Source of the DNA: an uncultured Saprospiraceae bacterium
GTDB taxonomy: Bacteria > Bacteroidota > Bacteroidia > Chitinophagales > Saprospiraceae
Length of the DNA: 64,000 nt
Assembly (NCBI GenBank): GCA_937928045.1
Contig: CALFWO010000005.1
Coordinates: forward strand, 62,001-126,000
Direction of reading: 5' to 3'
The translations under genes were made by a program, and so were the position numbers. Under the pieces are notes generated by a model that worked only from the letters and a program-made list of their open reading frames with translations, was not told the origin of the DNA and did no database searches. Of this stretch, positions 27,632 through 36,208 are shown one piece after another (position 1 is the first letter of the stretch; each line of letters begins with the position of its first letter).

Positions 27632-28378
27632 CTATACTGCAAGCATAATAACGGCCATTGCTACCATCGTCAAATCTTCAATAATAGTTACCGTGGACAT
27701 TGGGAGATTAAAAACATTTCCTAGGCAAGCACATTTTATTTTTTGTTTATTAAGGTTGGATTGAATCACACCGATGCTACTGATTCCAAGGATTAAGATC
27801 GTAGCTAAATTTGTATAGTATGGCGCAATATTCGTGAGATATAAAATTCCTAAGGTTAGTTCAATAAAAGGATAAATATAACCCCAAGGTTTCCACTTGC
27901 TCGCGACAATATCATACATGCTGTAACTCTGCGCGAACCCCTGAACATTCAGTAACTTAAAAAAGGAAAAAACGATGAAGAACCCGGCCATAAAATGTCT
28001 CATCCATCGCATCGCAGAAAATTCATTGAATGGGAATTGGGCGAGAAGTGTTACTCCGGAAATAAATAAAATAATTAAGATTAATGGGCGATAAGTGGTT
28101 GTGTTGACTTCTGGAATAAGATCTTCATCAATGGCATTCATTTCGCCATTCAAAGGCGAAATTTTATAGTGTCCAATTAATAATTGTAAGGTTTCTAAAG
28201 GAATGACGCGATCCATTTCGATTTTAGCCGTGCCGCTTTCCAAGTCAACCAATACATCCTTAATACCGCTTTCAGATTTTAGTCCAGTTTTCACTGAATT
28301 CACACAACCCATACAGGTCATTCCTTCTATTCGAAAAGTTTTATTCACAGTATTAAAGGTAGTTCTTATTACAATCAT
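27632..28378 (-). CDS. Heavy-metal-associated (HMA) domain fused to a MauE/DoxX-type membrane domain
   Basis: 248 residues. Residues 12-75 form an HMA domain with metal ligands in GMTCMGCVNSVKTG (C22, C25). Residues 95-248 contain four to five membrane spans in the MauE/DoxX arrangement (MRWMRHFMAGFFIVFSFFKLLN, WGYIYPFIELTLGILYL) with a late KCACLGNVFNLPMSTVTIIED motif; the CxC pair is typical of MauE-like redox membrane proteins. A combined metal-binding and electron or thiol transfer role at the inner membrane is likely. The gene is divergent from the TCCSGG outer-membrane/DUF3179 pair, sharing the 147-base region 28379-28525. Confidence 0.85.
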   Translation of the reverse strand: MIVIRTTFNTVNKTFRIEGMTCMGCVNSVKTGLKSESGIKDVLVDLESGTAKIEMDRVIPLETLQLLIGHYKISPLNGEMNAIDEDLIPEVNTTTYRPLILIILFISGVTLLAQFPFNEFSAMRWMRHFMAGFFIVFSFFKLLNVQGFAQSYSMYDIVASKWKPWGYIYPFIELTLGILYLTNIAPYYTNLATILILGISSIGVIQSNLNKQKIKCACLGNVFNLPMSTVTIIEDLTMVAMAVIMLAV

Positions 28379-28525
28379 TTAATAGTTCTTTTTGTTTAGG
28401 TTTTATTTACAAATTCAGTAGAAATTTCCTTTGTGAAGTCTGATCGAGGACAATCCAATTGATGACTGCGGACACTAATGCCTAAAAAAACAGTGCCTTA
28501 TAAATTCACTTGTTAAATTGCAATT

Positions 28526-29506
28526 ATGAGAATTTTCATTGCTCTAATGATCTGTATCAGTTTTCTAACCAATTCACTATTTGGACAAACTTGTTGTTCA
28601 GGTGGAGTTCCGGTTTCTGCAAATTTGGGTTTGCCTGCAGTGGAAGGGAAAGTAGTTCAACTAAATGTAAGTGTTGATCATAGTAGAGTTAGAAGATTGT
28701 TAAGTGAAAGGACATTGCTTGAGGACGAATCAAGAGAGCGAATAACAAATACAATTTTATTTGAAGGTGGATATTCGTTTAACGATAAATGGTCTGCAGA
28801 TGTTTTTGTTTCTTTCGTGCAGCAAATTAGAAACGTCAACCAATTTTCAATACTTAGTCGTTCTCAAACAGTAGGAAAAGGCGATGCCGCTGTTTTACTT
28901 AAATATAAATTGCTAAAGAAGGATCGGGTAACTTGGAGTGTAGGCACCGGTCCAAAGTTTCCAACAGGAGCCAGTGATTTGAGAGATGAAAATGGTTTAA
29001 GATACGTTGCGGATTTACAACCTGGCTCTGGAGCCTTTGACTTGCTTTTTTGGACGAACTTTCAAGCAGTATTTAAATCTAGACCGTCAACGGGATTGGC
29101 CATTCAGAATGTATTTGCCAGGAAAGGAGTTAATAGGAATTATTTAGGTAGCGAACATTACCAATTTGGGAATGAATGGCAGACTGCATTGAGTATCTCA
29201 GATAGATTTATAATTAAAAATTTAATAATAGATCCAGCAATTAGTTTTCGTTATAGAAAAGCCTATGATGATAAGATAAATGATTCGAATGTTCCAAGTA
29301 CCGGAGGCCAATGGATATTCCTAGAACCTAGCTTGACTTATTGGTCAAATCCTGACCAGCATTTTTCGTTAAATTTTTCAGCACCCTTTTTTTCAGAAGT
29401 GGTTGGTACTCAATTGTCTCCAACACTTCGTATCAATATAGGATATTATCGAAAACTTAATTTAGAGAAGAAACAGCTTAAATCAATTCCAAATGTTAAG
29501 TATTAG
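28526..29506 (+). CDS. Predicted outer-membrane barrel protein with N-terminal TCCSGG motif
   Basis: 326 residues with signal peptide MRIFIALMICISFLTNSLFGQ. The mature protein begins TCCSGGVPVSANLGL, a vicinal cysteine pair that could bind metal or form a disulfide. The rest is a series of amphipathic beta strands (ILFEGGYSFNDKWSADVFVSF, WSVGTGPKFPTGASDL, FLEPSLTYWSN, LRINIGYYRKL) like the MetA-pathway phenol-degradation/transporter barrels. Function unknown. It overlaps the DUF3179 gene by 14 bases, so the two are translationally coupled. Confidence 0.7.
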   Translation: MRIFIALMICISFLTNSLFGQTCCSGGVPVSANLGLPAVEGKVVQLNVSVDHSRVRRLLSERTLLEDESRERITNTILFEGGYSFNDKWSADVFVSFVQQIRNVNQFSILSRSQTVGKGDAAVLLKYKLLKKDRVTWSVGTGPKFPTGASDLRDENGLRYVADLQPGSGAFDLLFWTNFQAVFKSRPSTGLAIQNVFARKGVNRNYLGSEHYQFGNEWQTALSISDRFIIKNLIIDPAISFRYRKAYDDKINDSNVPSTGGQWIFLEPSLTYWSNPDQHFSLNFSAPFFSEVVGTQLSPTLRINIGYYRKLNLEKKQLKSIPNVKY

Positions 29507-30554
29507 AAGAATCAAATTGTTCAATTTTGTATTTGCAATTTTACTCCTGGGGAGTTGTAATAGTGACGAGAACCCTAGCGGAGGAGAATGGTTGATTGAT
29601 AGTAATCAAGTGCTAGATGGTGGGCCAGGTAAAGATGGAATTCCTTCTGTTGATAATCCAGACTTTATTTCAATAAATGAAGTTGATTTTTTAGCAAATG
29701 ATGATCTAGTCATTTTAGCTAAAGTTGGTGATGATGTCAAGATATATCCACATGTAATATTGGATTGGCATGAGATCGTAAATGATAATGTTGGAGGAAA
29801 AGCTTTGGCTATAACTTACTGTCCACTTACTGGAACTGCTGTAGCTTGGGACGCCAATGTAAATGGAAAGAATACCACTTTTGGAGTTTCTGGTCTTTTA
29901 TATACCACTAATCTTATGCCCTACGATAGAGAGTCGAATTCGACCTGGTCGCAAATGAGGTTGGATTGTGTAAATGGAGAACTAATTGGAACAGCCATTG
30001 AAACTTTCCATTTAGTGGAGACAGAATGGAATATTGCTACAAGTATGTTTCCTGATGCCCAGGTTTTGAGTACGAATACAGGTTTTTCTAGAAACTATGG
30101 CCAATACCCTTATGGTGATTATAAAACATCGAACTCCGTGATTTTTCCTTTGCCAAATGGTTTGGATACAAGAATCCCAAGCAAAGAAAGAGTGCTTGGA
30201 ATTCAAGAAGAATTGGGCAGTTTGGCCTTTCGATTTAGAGACTTTAATAATTTTGGAATTGTCAGTATACAGGAAGATATGGTTGCTGGAAAATCAATTG
30301 TCGCTTTTGGTAGTCAAGCAGAAAATTTTTTAGTGGCTTTTGAAAATGATTTGAATGGTGAAAAAGTAAATTTTGTTGCCATACCAAGAGATGGGCAGAT
30401 CGTTGCAGCGGATGATTCTGGTAACAGCTACAATGTATTTGGTGAAATAGTAGAAGGTCCGGATTCGGGAGCCAAACTAGAAGAGGTTTCTAATTATATA
30501 GGATATTGGCTGGGTTGGTCAAGTTTTCATTTGGACATACCAATATCCCAATAA
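29493..30554 (+). CDS. DUF3179 lipoprotein
   Basis: 353 residues with a lipoprotein signal (LLLGSC, Cys near residue 22). The DUF3179 hallmark ALAITYCPLTGTAVAWD occurs near 110, followed by TFGVSGLLYTTNLMPYDRESNSTWSQM, where a conserved Tyr-Asp-Arg and Trp-Ser-Gln set would line a pocket. The C-terminus returns to ...NYIGYWLGWSSFHLD, also typical. The family has no firmly established activity. Linkage to an HMA-MauE gene and a Cys-Cys outer-membrane protein suggests periplasmic metal or thiol handling, which is inference. Confidence 0.88.
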   Translation: MLSIRRIKLFNFVFAILLLGSCNSDENPSGGEWLIDSNQVLDGGPGKDGIPSVDNPDFISINEVDFLANDDLVILAKVGDDVKIYPHVILDWHEIVNDNVGGKALAITYCPLTGTAVAWDANVNGKNTTFGVSGLLYTTNLMPYDRESNSTWSQMRLDCVNGELIGTAIETFHLVETEWNIATSMFPDAQVLSTNTGFSRNYGQYPYGDYKTSNSVIFPLPNGLDTRIPSKERVLGIQEELGSLAFRFRDFNNFGIVSIQEDMVAGKSIVAFGSQAENFLVAFENDLNGEKVNFVAIPRDGQIVAADDSGNSYNVFGEIVEGPDSGAKLEEVSNYIGYWLGWSSFHLDIPISQ

Positions 30555-30661
30555 GTAAATAAAACGTTGCCTGTTTCTGTTTTTTATTAATATCGTAGAC
30601 CAAATATCATATTTTGTCGATTCTATTTCATTCTGCTAAGAATTAATATCATCTTGTAGGT

Positions 30662-30991
30662 ATGAATTGGATAATTGGACTTCTCGTAAACGCCGCCGCC
30701 TTTTACATCGCCGCTAAAATTCTTAGCGGAGTGACCATCAGGGGCTTTTGGCCAGCTGTTTTATTGGTAATCAGCGTCTGTGTACTCAATGTATTTCTAG
30801 GCCCCGTACTTAAAGTATTTTCTTTAGGGCTTCTTTCCTTGGGAATTATGAAATGGGTACTGAATGCGATTTTGATAAAGATTGCGGACTATTTCATAGA
30901 AGATGTTGAAGTCAAAAGTATGCTCTGGGCATTTGTTTTAGCGGCGATGGTAAGTTTTATCGACGGTGGATTGAATAGTTTGTTGAACTAG
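30662..30991 (+). CDS. Small four-span membrane protein of the 'phage holin family 4' superfamily (PF04020)
   Basis: 109 residues, almost entirely four hydrophobic helices: WIIGLLVNAAAFYIAAKIL, GFWPAVLLVISVCVLNVFLG, VFSLGLLSLGIMKWVLNAILI, MLWAFVLAAMVSFIDGGLN. This pattern is the PF04020 family, named after phage holins but encoded on most bacterial chromosomes. No phage gene is nearby, so lysis is not implied. A second small membrane gene follows after 27 bases. Confidence 0.8.
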   Translation: MNWIIGLLVNAAAFYIAAKILSGVTIRGFWPAVLLVISVCVLNVFLGPVLKVFSLGLLSLGIMKWVLNAILIKIADYFIEDVEVKSMLWAFVLAAMVSFIDGGLNSLLN

Positions 30992-31018
30992 ACGATAATA
31001 AACTTTAAATTTATTTGA

Positions 31019-31204
31019 ATGAATACCAAGTCAAAAAAAATATTGGTGGGATGCTCGTTTATCGCACTTTTGATTCTTGGTGTTTTTAAGTCATTGCCTT
31101 TCATAATTGGATTCGCATCCAATGTAATTTACATATTGTTTCTTTTCATTATTCTTTTGGCGATAATATTCGGCGTAGTTTTCTTGATTCGCCGTATTAA
31201 ATAA
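31019..31204 (+). CDS. Small two-span membrane protein
   Basis: 61 residues: a lysine-rich start (MNTKSKKILVG) and two hydrophobic helices (residues 8-28 and 33-56) ending RRIK, which suggests both ends face the cytoplasm. No family was recognised. It probably shares a transcript with the PF04020 gene upstream (27-base gap). Confidence 0.6.
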   Translation: MNTKSKKILVGCSFIALLILGVFKSLPFIIGFASNVIYILFLFIILLAIIFGVVFLIRRIK

Positions 31205-31257
31205 TTCTTCAAAAGAGCCGCAGAATACCAATTTCAATCATCCGTTAAATTAATCCC

Positions 31258-31265
31258 TATCTTTG
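31258..31265 (+). promoter_or_regulatory. -7 promoter element of the DEAD-box helicase gene
   Basis: TATCTTTG matches TAnnTTTG perfectly and lies 18 bases before the chosen ATG at 31284, predicting a leader of about a dozen bases. The -33 side (ATTTCAA near 31231) is only a partial match. Confidence 0.45.
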
Positions 31266-31283
31266 TGGTTCAATTACGACCGC

Positions 31284-32528
31284 ATGAAATTCGAGGATTA
31301 TCCCATTGCACCAGAGATCAAAAAAGCCATCAATAAACTTGGTTTTCGAAGACCGACGGATATACAATACAAAGCGATACCTAATATTCTAAGAGGTGAA
31401 GATGTGCTTGCTGTTGCTCAAACGGGTACAGGAAAGACCGCAGCATTTGCAATTCCTATATTGCATGCGATCAATCAGCAAAAAGAGAACCAACGAAGAG
31501 TTGACGGTCTTAAATGTATCGTTCTCGTACCGACACATGAATTGGCCTTGCAGATCACAGGAGTTTTCGAGGAACTGGCGAGGTATACTCGAGTTAAAGT
31601 GATGGCTTTGATTGGCGGAGTGGAACAAGATCCGCAGATTAAAAAACTGGAGAACCGAGTAGATATCGTGATTGCCACTCCCGGTCGAATGTTTGACCTT
31701 ATTGCTCAAGGACATATGAAAATTCATCGTGTAAATACCTTGATACTGGATGAGGCTGATCACATGTTGGATTTAGGTTTTCTTGGAGATATTTATGATT
31801 TGGTGAAAAAGCTTCCGAGGAAAAGACAAACTCTATTTTTCTCTGCAACAATTAATAAGCGAATCAAGAAATTGGCTTATTCATTGATTGATCAAAAGGC
31901 CATTCGGATTCAGATTTCTCCAAAAGATTTAGTATCAAAAAATGTAGAGCATTTTGTCTCTTTCATTGATATGGATAACAAGCGTTTTTTTCTAGAACGA
32001 TTTATTCAGGAAAATCAAGAAGAAAAAATATTGGTATTTGTTCGTACAAAGGTGAGAGCCGAGCGTGTGCTCAAAGCAATGGAGCGTGTGAATGTAACAG
32101 GAATAACTTTGCATGGAGATAAGACGCAAGAGGAAAGAACAAAGATCTTAAATACTTTTAGAGAAGGTGGAAAAAAATTGCTGATCACCACGGATGTTGC
32201 CGCTCGAGGAATAGATATTCCAGATGTAGATTTTGTGGTGAATTATGACTTGCCTGATAAGGCAGAAAATTATGTTCACCGAGTTGGTAGAACTGGTCGG
32301 GGAGATCGCCAAGGTCAAGCTTATTCTTTTTGTAGTGATGGAGAAAAAGAAATGCTAAAGGAAATCGAAGGCTTTTTGCAGAAAGAAGTTACTGTTTTGA
32401 AGATCAGCGAAGCTGATGTTAAAGAGACCGTAGTTTTTTCAAATCCGGGACAAACAGATCTGGAAAAATTATTGGAGTATGGTGAAGAATTGAAAAAGCG
32501 AAATAAGAAACGAAAGAAAAAAAAGTAA
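31284..32528 (+). CDS. DEAD-box ATP-dependent RNA helicase (RhlE-like)
   Basis: 414 residues from ATG 31284 (MKFEDYPI); an in-frame TTG at 31263 overlaps the promoter element. All helicase motifs are present in order: Q motif GFRRPTDIQYKAIP, motif I AQTGTGKTAA, Ia VPTHELALQ, GG, ATPGR, motif II DEAD, motif III SAT, then in the second domain FVRTK, HGDKTQEERT, TDVAARGIDIPDVDFVVNYD and HRVGRTGR. The C-terminus is short and basic (KKRNKKRKKKK), suited to RNA binding. The likely role is remodelling of ribosomal or messenger RNA, as for RhlE-type helicases. Confidence 0.93.
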   Translation: MKFEDYPIAPEIKKAINKLGFRRPTDIQYKAIPNILRGEDVLAVAQTGTGKTAAFAIPILHAINQQKENQRRVDGLKCIVLVPTHELALQITGVFEELARYTRVKVMALIGGVEQDPQIKKLENRVDIVIATPGRMFDLIAQGHMKIHRVNTLILDEADHMLDLGFLGDIYDLVKKLPRKRQTLFFSATINKRIKKLAYSLIDQKAIRIQISPKDLVSKNVEHFVSFIDMDNKRFFLERFIQENQEEKILVFVRTKVRAERVLKAMERVNVTGITLHGDKTQEERTKILNTFREGGKKLLITTDVAARGIDIPDVDFVVNYDLPDKAENYVHRVGRTGRGDRQGQAYSFCSDGEKEMLKEIEGFLQKEVTVLKISEADVKETVVFSNPGQTDLEKLLEYGEELKKRNKKRKKKK

Positions 32529-32530
32529 TT

Positions 32531-33127
32531 CTATTCTAACTTAGAAATCACTTTTTCTAAGCTATTGACTAAATGAACTTCGTTGCTATGAATATCAGAA
32601 GTAAGTAATTCAAGTAAAAATAATACATCTTCATTAGTCGTGCTTTTATTCATTTCGAAAAGTTTGGTCATTACTTTGTCGCCAAGTACACCATAGTTTT
32701 CCAAGTATTTATAAATCCTGGTTAGATTCTAGGAGGTTTCCAAATCATATTTAACCAATAGTTGTGAAGATCTCGCAGTTTCAAAAGCATAATCTTCTAT
32801 GCTTGGAATTCCTGGGCCAGTCCAATTGGGAATTTGTCCAAAACCATTGCCTTCTCCGAAAAAAGATTCATTTAGGAAATTGGAATCTTTGCTGTCTAAA
32901 AATACAGCAATACTACTGTCTAATTTTTCATGATAATCCCTAACACTTTCCACTCTGGCCTTATTGTCTGTCAATTCCTTCTTTATTAGGGACAAGCTTT
33001 TGGTTATTTTATTTTTCTCCGTGCGATTGTTGCGGAAGTCTGTGATAGCAAAACCTAGTACTACACCGAAGGCTACAATTAATAATTCGATTGTATATTT
33101 CAATAAATTTTTCTTAATGTTAGCCAT
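32531..33127 (-). pseudogene. Membrane-anchored DUF6090-like gene split by an in-frame TAG
   Basis: From ATG 33127 the frame encodes 132 residues: a membrane span at about 11-29 (YTIELLIVAFGVVLGFAI) and a helical periplasmic part ending LLVKYDLETS, then TAG at 32731-32729. The same frame continues beyond the TAG for 65 sense codons to a second TAG at 32533-32531 and reads like protein (NLTRIYKYLENYGVLGDKV ... VNSLEKVISKLE). In the Bacteroidota DUF6090-like family the helix after D-L-E normally continues in just this way. The simplest reading is a recent nonsense mutation, or a sequencing error. The gene follows the dipeptidase after four bases. Confidence 0.7.
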
Positions 33128-33131
33128 AATT

Positions 33132-34421
33132 TTAATTTGATGAATAGGATTCTACCGCCTCCCAAACTCGAAATAAATTTCCAGAACAAATTTTCTCTAT
33201 ATCCTCATCTCTGTATCCACGCTTGATTAACTCGGCAATTAAATTCGGGTAATCTGCCACGTCCTTTAAACCAGTTGGTAAACTATCTCCAACACCATCG
33301 AAATCTGAACCGAATCCTACATGATCGATACCGGCAAGTTGTACAGCATGATCAATATGATTAGCAACCATTGTTAAGTCAGAAAATAAATTTGGATGCT
33401 CCAAGTAGAATTTTTCTTTAATAGGTTCAGCAGCCTCATCATTGAGTTTTAATCCTTTTTCTTCGAGCAGTTTACTCAATTTTTTTCTCCGTTGATCTCT
33501 TTGATCTCGGATCTTTTTCTCAATAAAAGTAGAACCAAAATTGATCATCATGACACCCCCGTTTTCTCCTAACTTCCGAATCATGTCATCGCTCATATTT
33601 CGCTCAAATCCCGGAACAAATTTTCGACAAGAAGAATGTGAAGCAATGACTGGAACTTTTGTTAATTCCATCACTTGGTAAAATGTTTTATCCGAAACAT
33701 GAGAGATGTCAACCATGATTTTTTGCTTATTCATTTCTTTGACAACCTCCACTCCGAAGGGAGAAAGTCCTTGCCAAGTGCCGGTCGTGTCATAGGAAGA
33801 ATCGCAAATTAAATTGTCTTTAGAATGCGTTAGCGTGATGTAAGAAATACCACGTTTTTTAAAATATGCCACATTTTTCAAATCATCTTCAAGTCCAGAA
33901 CCATTTTCCATTCCCATCGGCAAAGCAACCAATCCAGCGCTTATCGCTCGCTTCGTTTCAAAGGAAGTTTTGGCCAATTGGAAATAGGAAGGATTCTTGG
34001 CACAGATAGATTCTACCATATTAATCAATGTGTCAGCTACCTCCTTTGATCGGCCTGGAGTTTCTTGATACCTTGCGGGTAAATAGATTGACATAAAAGG
34101 AGCGTCCAGACCGCCGATTTTGCAACGTTCATGATCGAAATCTCCTTTGTCTGATTTTATTGGAATTTCTAAAAACTCTTTGGTGAGTTGAAAATTTTGA
34201 ATACGAAGCCGATATGGAAGATCTACATGACCATCCGTTATTATAAATTTCTTTGCCAATTCTTTTGCCTTAGTAAGCCTTGCTGCTTGAGCAGAAACTG
34301 GTGTACTTGCAGTGGGGCTATCTGTTGCTTTGGTCACCACCTTTGGGGAGCAACTTCCAAGCAAGAAGACCATCATTGTTAAAAATAAAATGGTTGAATG
34401 GAACTGGAATCTATTGATCAT
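33132..34421 (-). CDS. Membrane dipeptidase (peptidase family M19), lipoprotein
   Basis: 429 residues from ATG 34421, giving a lipoprotein signal (FLTMMVFLLGSCS, Cys near 24). M19 zinc dipeptidases split dipeptides, including those with D-residues. Visible ligand motifs are ITDGHVDLPYRL near 60 (His-x-Asp), LPMGMENGSGLEDD near 165 (bridging Glu), VDISHVSDKTF near 240, VIASHSSCRKFVPG near 260 and HVGFGSDFDGVGD near 365. The protein is predicted to be anchored in the envelope and to process peptides from outside or from wall turnover. Its partner gene just downstream carries a nonsense codon. Confidence 0.92.
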   Translation of the reverse strand: MINRFQFHSTILFLTMMVFLLGSCSPKVVTKATDSPTASTPVSAQAARLTKAKELAKKFIITDGHVDLPYRLRIQNFQLTKEFLEIPIKSDKGDFDHERCKIGGLDAPFMSIYLPARYQETPGRSKEVADTLINMVESICAKNPSYFQLAKTSFETKRAISAGLVALPMGMENGSGLEDDLKNVAYFKKRGISYITLTHSKDNLICDSSYDTTGTWQGLSPFGVEVVKEMNKQKIMVDISHVSDKTFYQVMELTKVPVIASHSSCRKFVPGFERNMSDDMIRKLGENGGVMMINFGSTFIEKKIRDQRDQRRKKLSKLLEEKGLKLNDEAAEPIKEKFYLEHPNLFSDLTMVANHIDHAVQLAGIDHVGFGSDFDGVGDSLPTGLKDVADYPNLIAELIKRGYRDEDIEKICSGNLFRVWEAVESYSSN

Positions 34422-34530
34422 TGGAGTCTTGTTTGTGCTAAGATAACTATTGACCACTAATAATTATACTTCCGGCCGACAACCAAGAATCCGTGTATTT
34501 TGTATTAACTTTACTGAAAATATACTTGCT

Positions 34531-35034
34531 TTGAATTTTAAGATTTCTCTTATAGCTTTGGTACTGGTAATTTTGCAAGCCTGCTCTTTTGGCGAAGGCC
34601 AAGGAGCATTGATCGCCAATGAATATTTTAGCCCGCATCCAAATGACTATATTACAGTTAGTTCAGCGAGTGGCAATTCAACCAATAATTTGAAAAAGGG
34701 ATTTTATCATTACCAAAAAGGAGAATACCAAGCAGCTCTTGAAAGTTTCAAAAAGTCGAACACCGTTGGCAATCCTCGTTTGCAATTGTATATGGCCGTT
34801 GCTCATATTGATTTGGGGAATTTTGTCCAAGCAGAAAAGATCTTAGAAGGTCTGATTGTTGTGAACGGTTCAGAGTACATCGACATTGCTTACTGGTATT
34901 TATCGTTAGCATATCTTAAGCAAGAGAAAATTCCAGCCGCTGAAGCCATTTTTCAAGCTTTTGCTACGCGAGAAGCAGGCCGTTATCGTCAGAGTGAATC
35001 TGCTGAAATATTAGAAAAACTCCAAGCAAAGTAA
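34531..35034 (+). CDS. Small TPR lipoprotein
   Basis: About 167 residues if translation starts at TTG 34531, which gives a lipoprotein signal (ISLIALVLVILQAC). The frame is open further upstream to 34450, so the start is uncertain. The mature protein has three TPR-like helix pairs (GFYHYQKGEYQAALESFKKS, YMAVAHIDLGNFVQAEKIL, YWYLSLAYLKQEKIPAAEAIF). Such proteins act as scaffolds; no partner is obvious. The gene is divergent from the dipeptidase gene. Confidence 0.65.
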   Translation: MNFKISLIALVLVILQACSFGEGQGALIANEYFSPHPNDYITVSSASGNSTNNLKKGFYHYQKGEYQAALESFKKSNTVGNPRLQLYMAVAHIDLGNFVQAEKILEGLIVVNGSEYIDIAYWYLSLAYLKQEKIPAAEAIFQAFATREAGRYRQSESAEILEKLQAK

Positions 35035-35096
35035 ATTATTGTTTCTCCTAAGTACATTGAATTTCTTCTTTTGTTATTTATTGCATTTATTGTGTA

Positions 35097-36203
35097 GTGC
35101 AATCAAAAAGAAATATTCTTGTTTTATGCAGTCGCTCACCTGTAGCCTTGGAGATGATTCGAAGTTTTTACCGAGCTGGACATCGAGTGATTATTGCCGA
35201 CGCTAAATCTTCCGCACTTTGTCGTTGGTCAAAGTTCAAGCATCAATTTTATCATATCCCACCTCCAGTTCAAGCTTTTAGTGATTTTAAGGAAGCAGTT
35301 CGGAATATTGTAGAAAAAGAAAAAATAACAGACTGTATTCCTGTGTACGAGGAGTCATTTTATATCTCAAAAATCCGAGATGAACTGAATTGTAAAGTTT
35401 GGATGCCCGGTATTGATCTTACTAGGAAATTGCACAGGAAGGATAAATTCATTGAAATAGCGAAAGATTTTTTTGATGTTCCTTTTACTTTGAATTATGC
35501 TGATTTTGATGATTTTTCAAATTTAGATCAATTTATATTTAAACCTATTTATTCCCGATTTGCTAATAATATATTTATTCAGCCGTTGAAGAAAGAGTTA
35601 ATAGATGGTGTGAAAAACAAGTCTCATTGGATTGCTCAAGAATTTATCAAAGGAAAAGAAATTTGTGCGTATTCTATTTGGGACAATGGAGAAATGAAAG
35701 CTTGTTGTTTCTATCAACCTAAAATTAGATTTGGCAAAGGAGCTAGTATACATTTTGAACCAAGTCAATATAATGATCTCAAAATGAGCATTAAAAAATT
35801 TGGTGAAGCGCATCAATATCAAGGCCAATTGTCATTTGATTTTATCGAGAAAAATGGAAAGTACTATGTCATTGAATGTAATCCCAGAGCCACAAGTGGT
35901 GCACATCTGTTTTCTAGTTATCTATCTAAAATATATTTTGAATCTCAGATATCTGACTATGATAATTTGTCGACGAAGGGGCTTAAGTTTTTGATGTTAA
36001 TGAATAAACCATCGTTGCTTTTTTCCAAAAAATTTCGAGCGACAAAAGATGTTTTATTTGATTCAAAAGATTTGTTGCCAATGATTATGCAAGTAGTGAG
36101 TATGGTAGAAATAATTGCCTTAGCTTGGAGGAAAGGATTGACCATATTGGAGGCTACAACATATGATATTGAATGGAATGGAGATGAAATAGATTTTAAA
36201 TAG
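35097..36203 (+). CDS. ATP-grasp family protein
   Basis: 368 residues starting at GTG 35097. The N-terminus (NILVLCSRSPVALEMIRSF, VIIADAKSS) is a carbamoyl-phosphate-synthase-like preATP-grasp domain. The ATP-grasp core shows FIFKPIYSR near 145, WIAQEFIKGKEICAYSI near 180 and GQLSFDFIEKNGKYYVIECNPRATSGAHL at about 240-268, where acidic and Asn residues bind magnesium-ATP. These enzymes join an acid to an amine through an acyl phosphate; the substrates are not readable. It is the first of three tightly packed genes with an SDR (five-base gap) and an MBL hydrolase. Confidence 0.82.
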   Translation: MQSKRNILVLCSRSPVALEMIRSFYRAGHRVIIADAKSSALCRWSKFKHQFYHIPPPVQAFSDFKEAVRNIVEKEKITDCIPVYEESFYISKIRDELNCKVWMPGIDLTRKLHRKDKFIEIAKDFFDVPFTLNYADFDDFSNLDQFIFKPIYSRFANNIFIQPLKKELIDGVKNKSHWIAQEFIKGKEICAYSIWDNGEMKACCFYQPKIRFGKGASIHFEPSQYNDLKMSIKKFGEAHQYQGQLSFDFIEKNGKYYVIECNPRATSGAHLFSSYLSKIYFESQISDYDNLSTKGLKFLMLMNKPSLLFSKKFRATKDVLFDSKDLLPMIMQVVSMVEIIALAWRKGLTILEATTYDIEWNGDEIDFK

Positions 36204-36208
36204 AAGCT

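Noticed and set aside
30662-30991. 'Phage holin' label as evidence of a prophage
   Set aside because: PF04020 proteins are ordinary chromosomal membrane proteins; no phage structural, lysis or integrase genes surround it.
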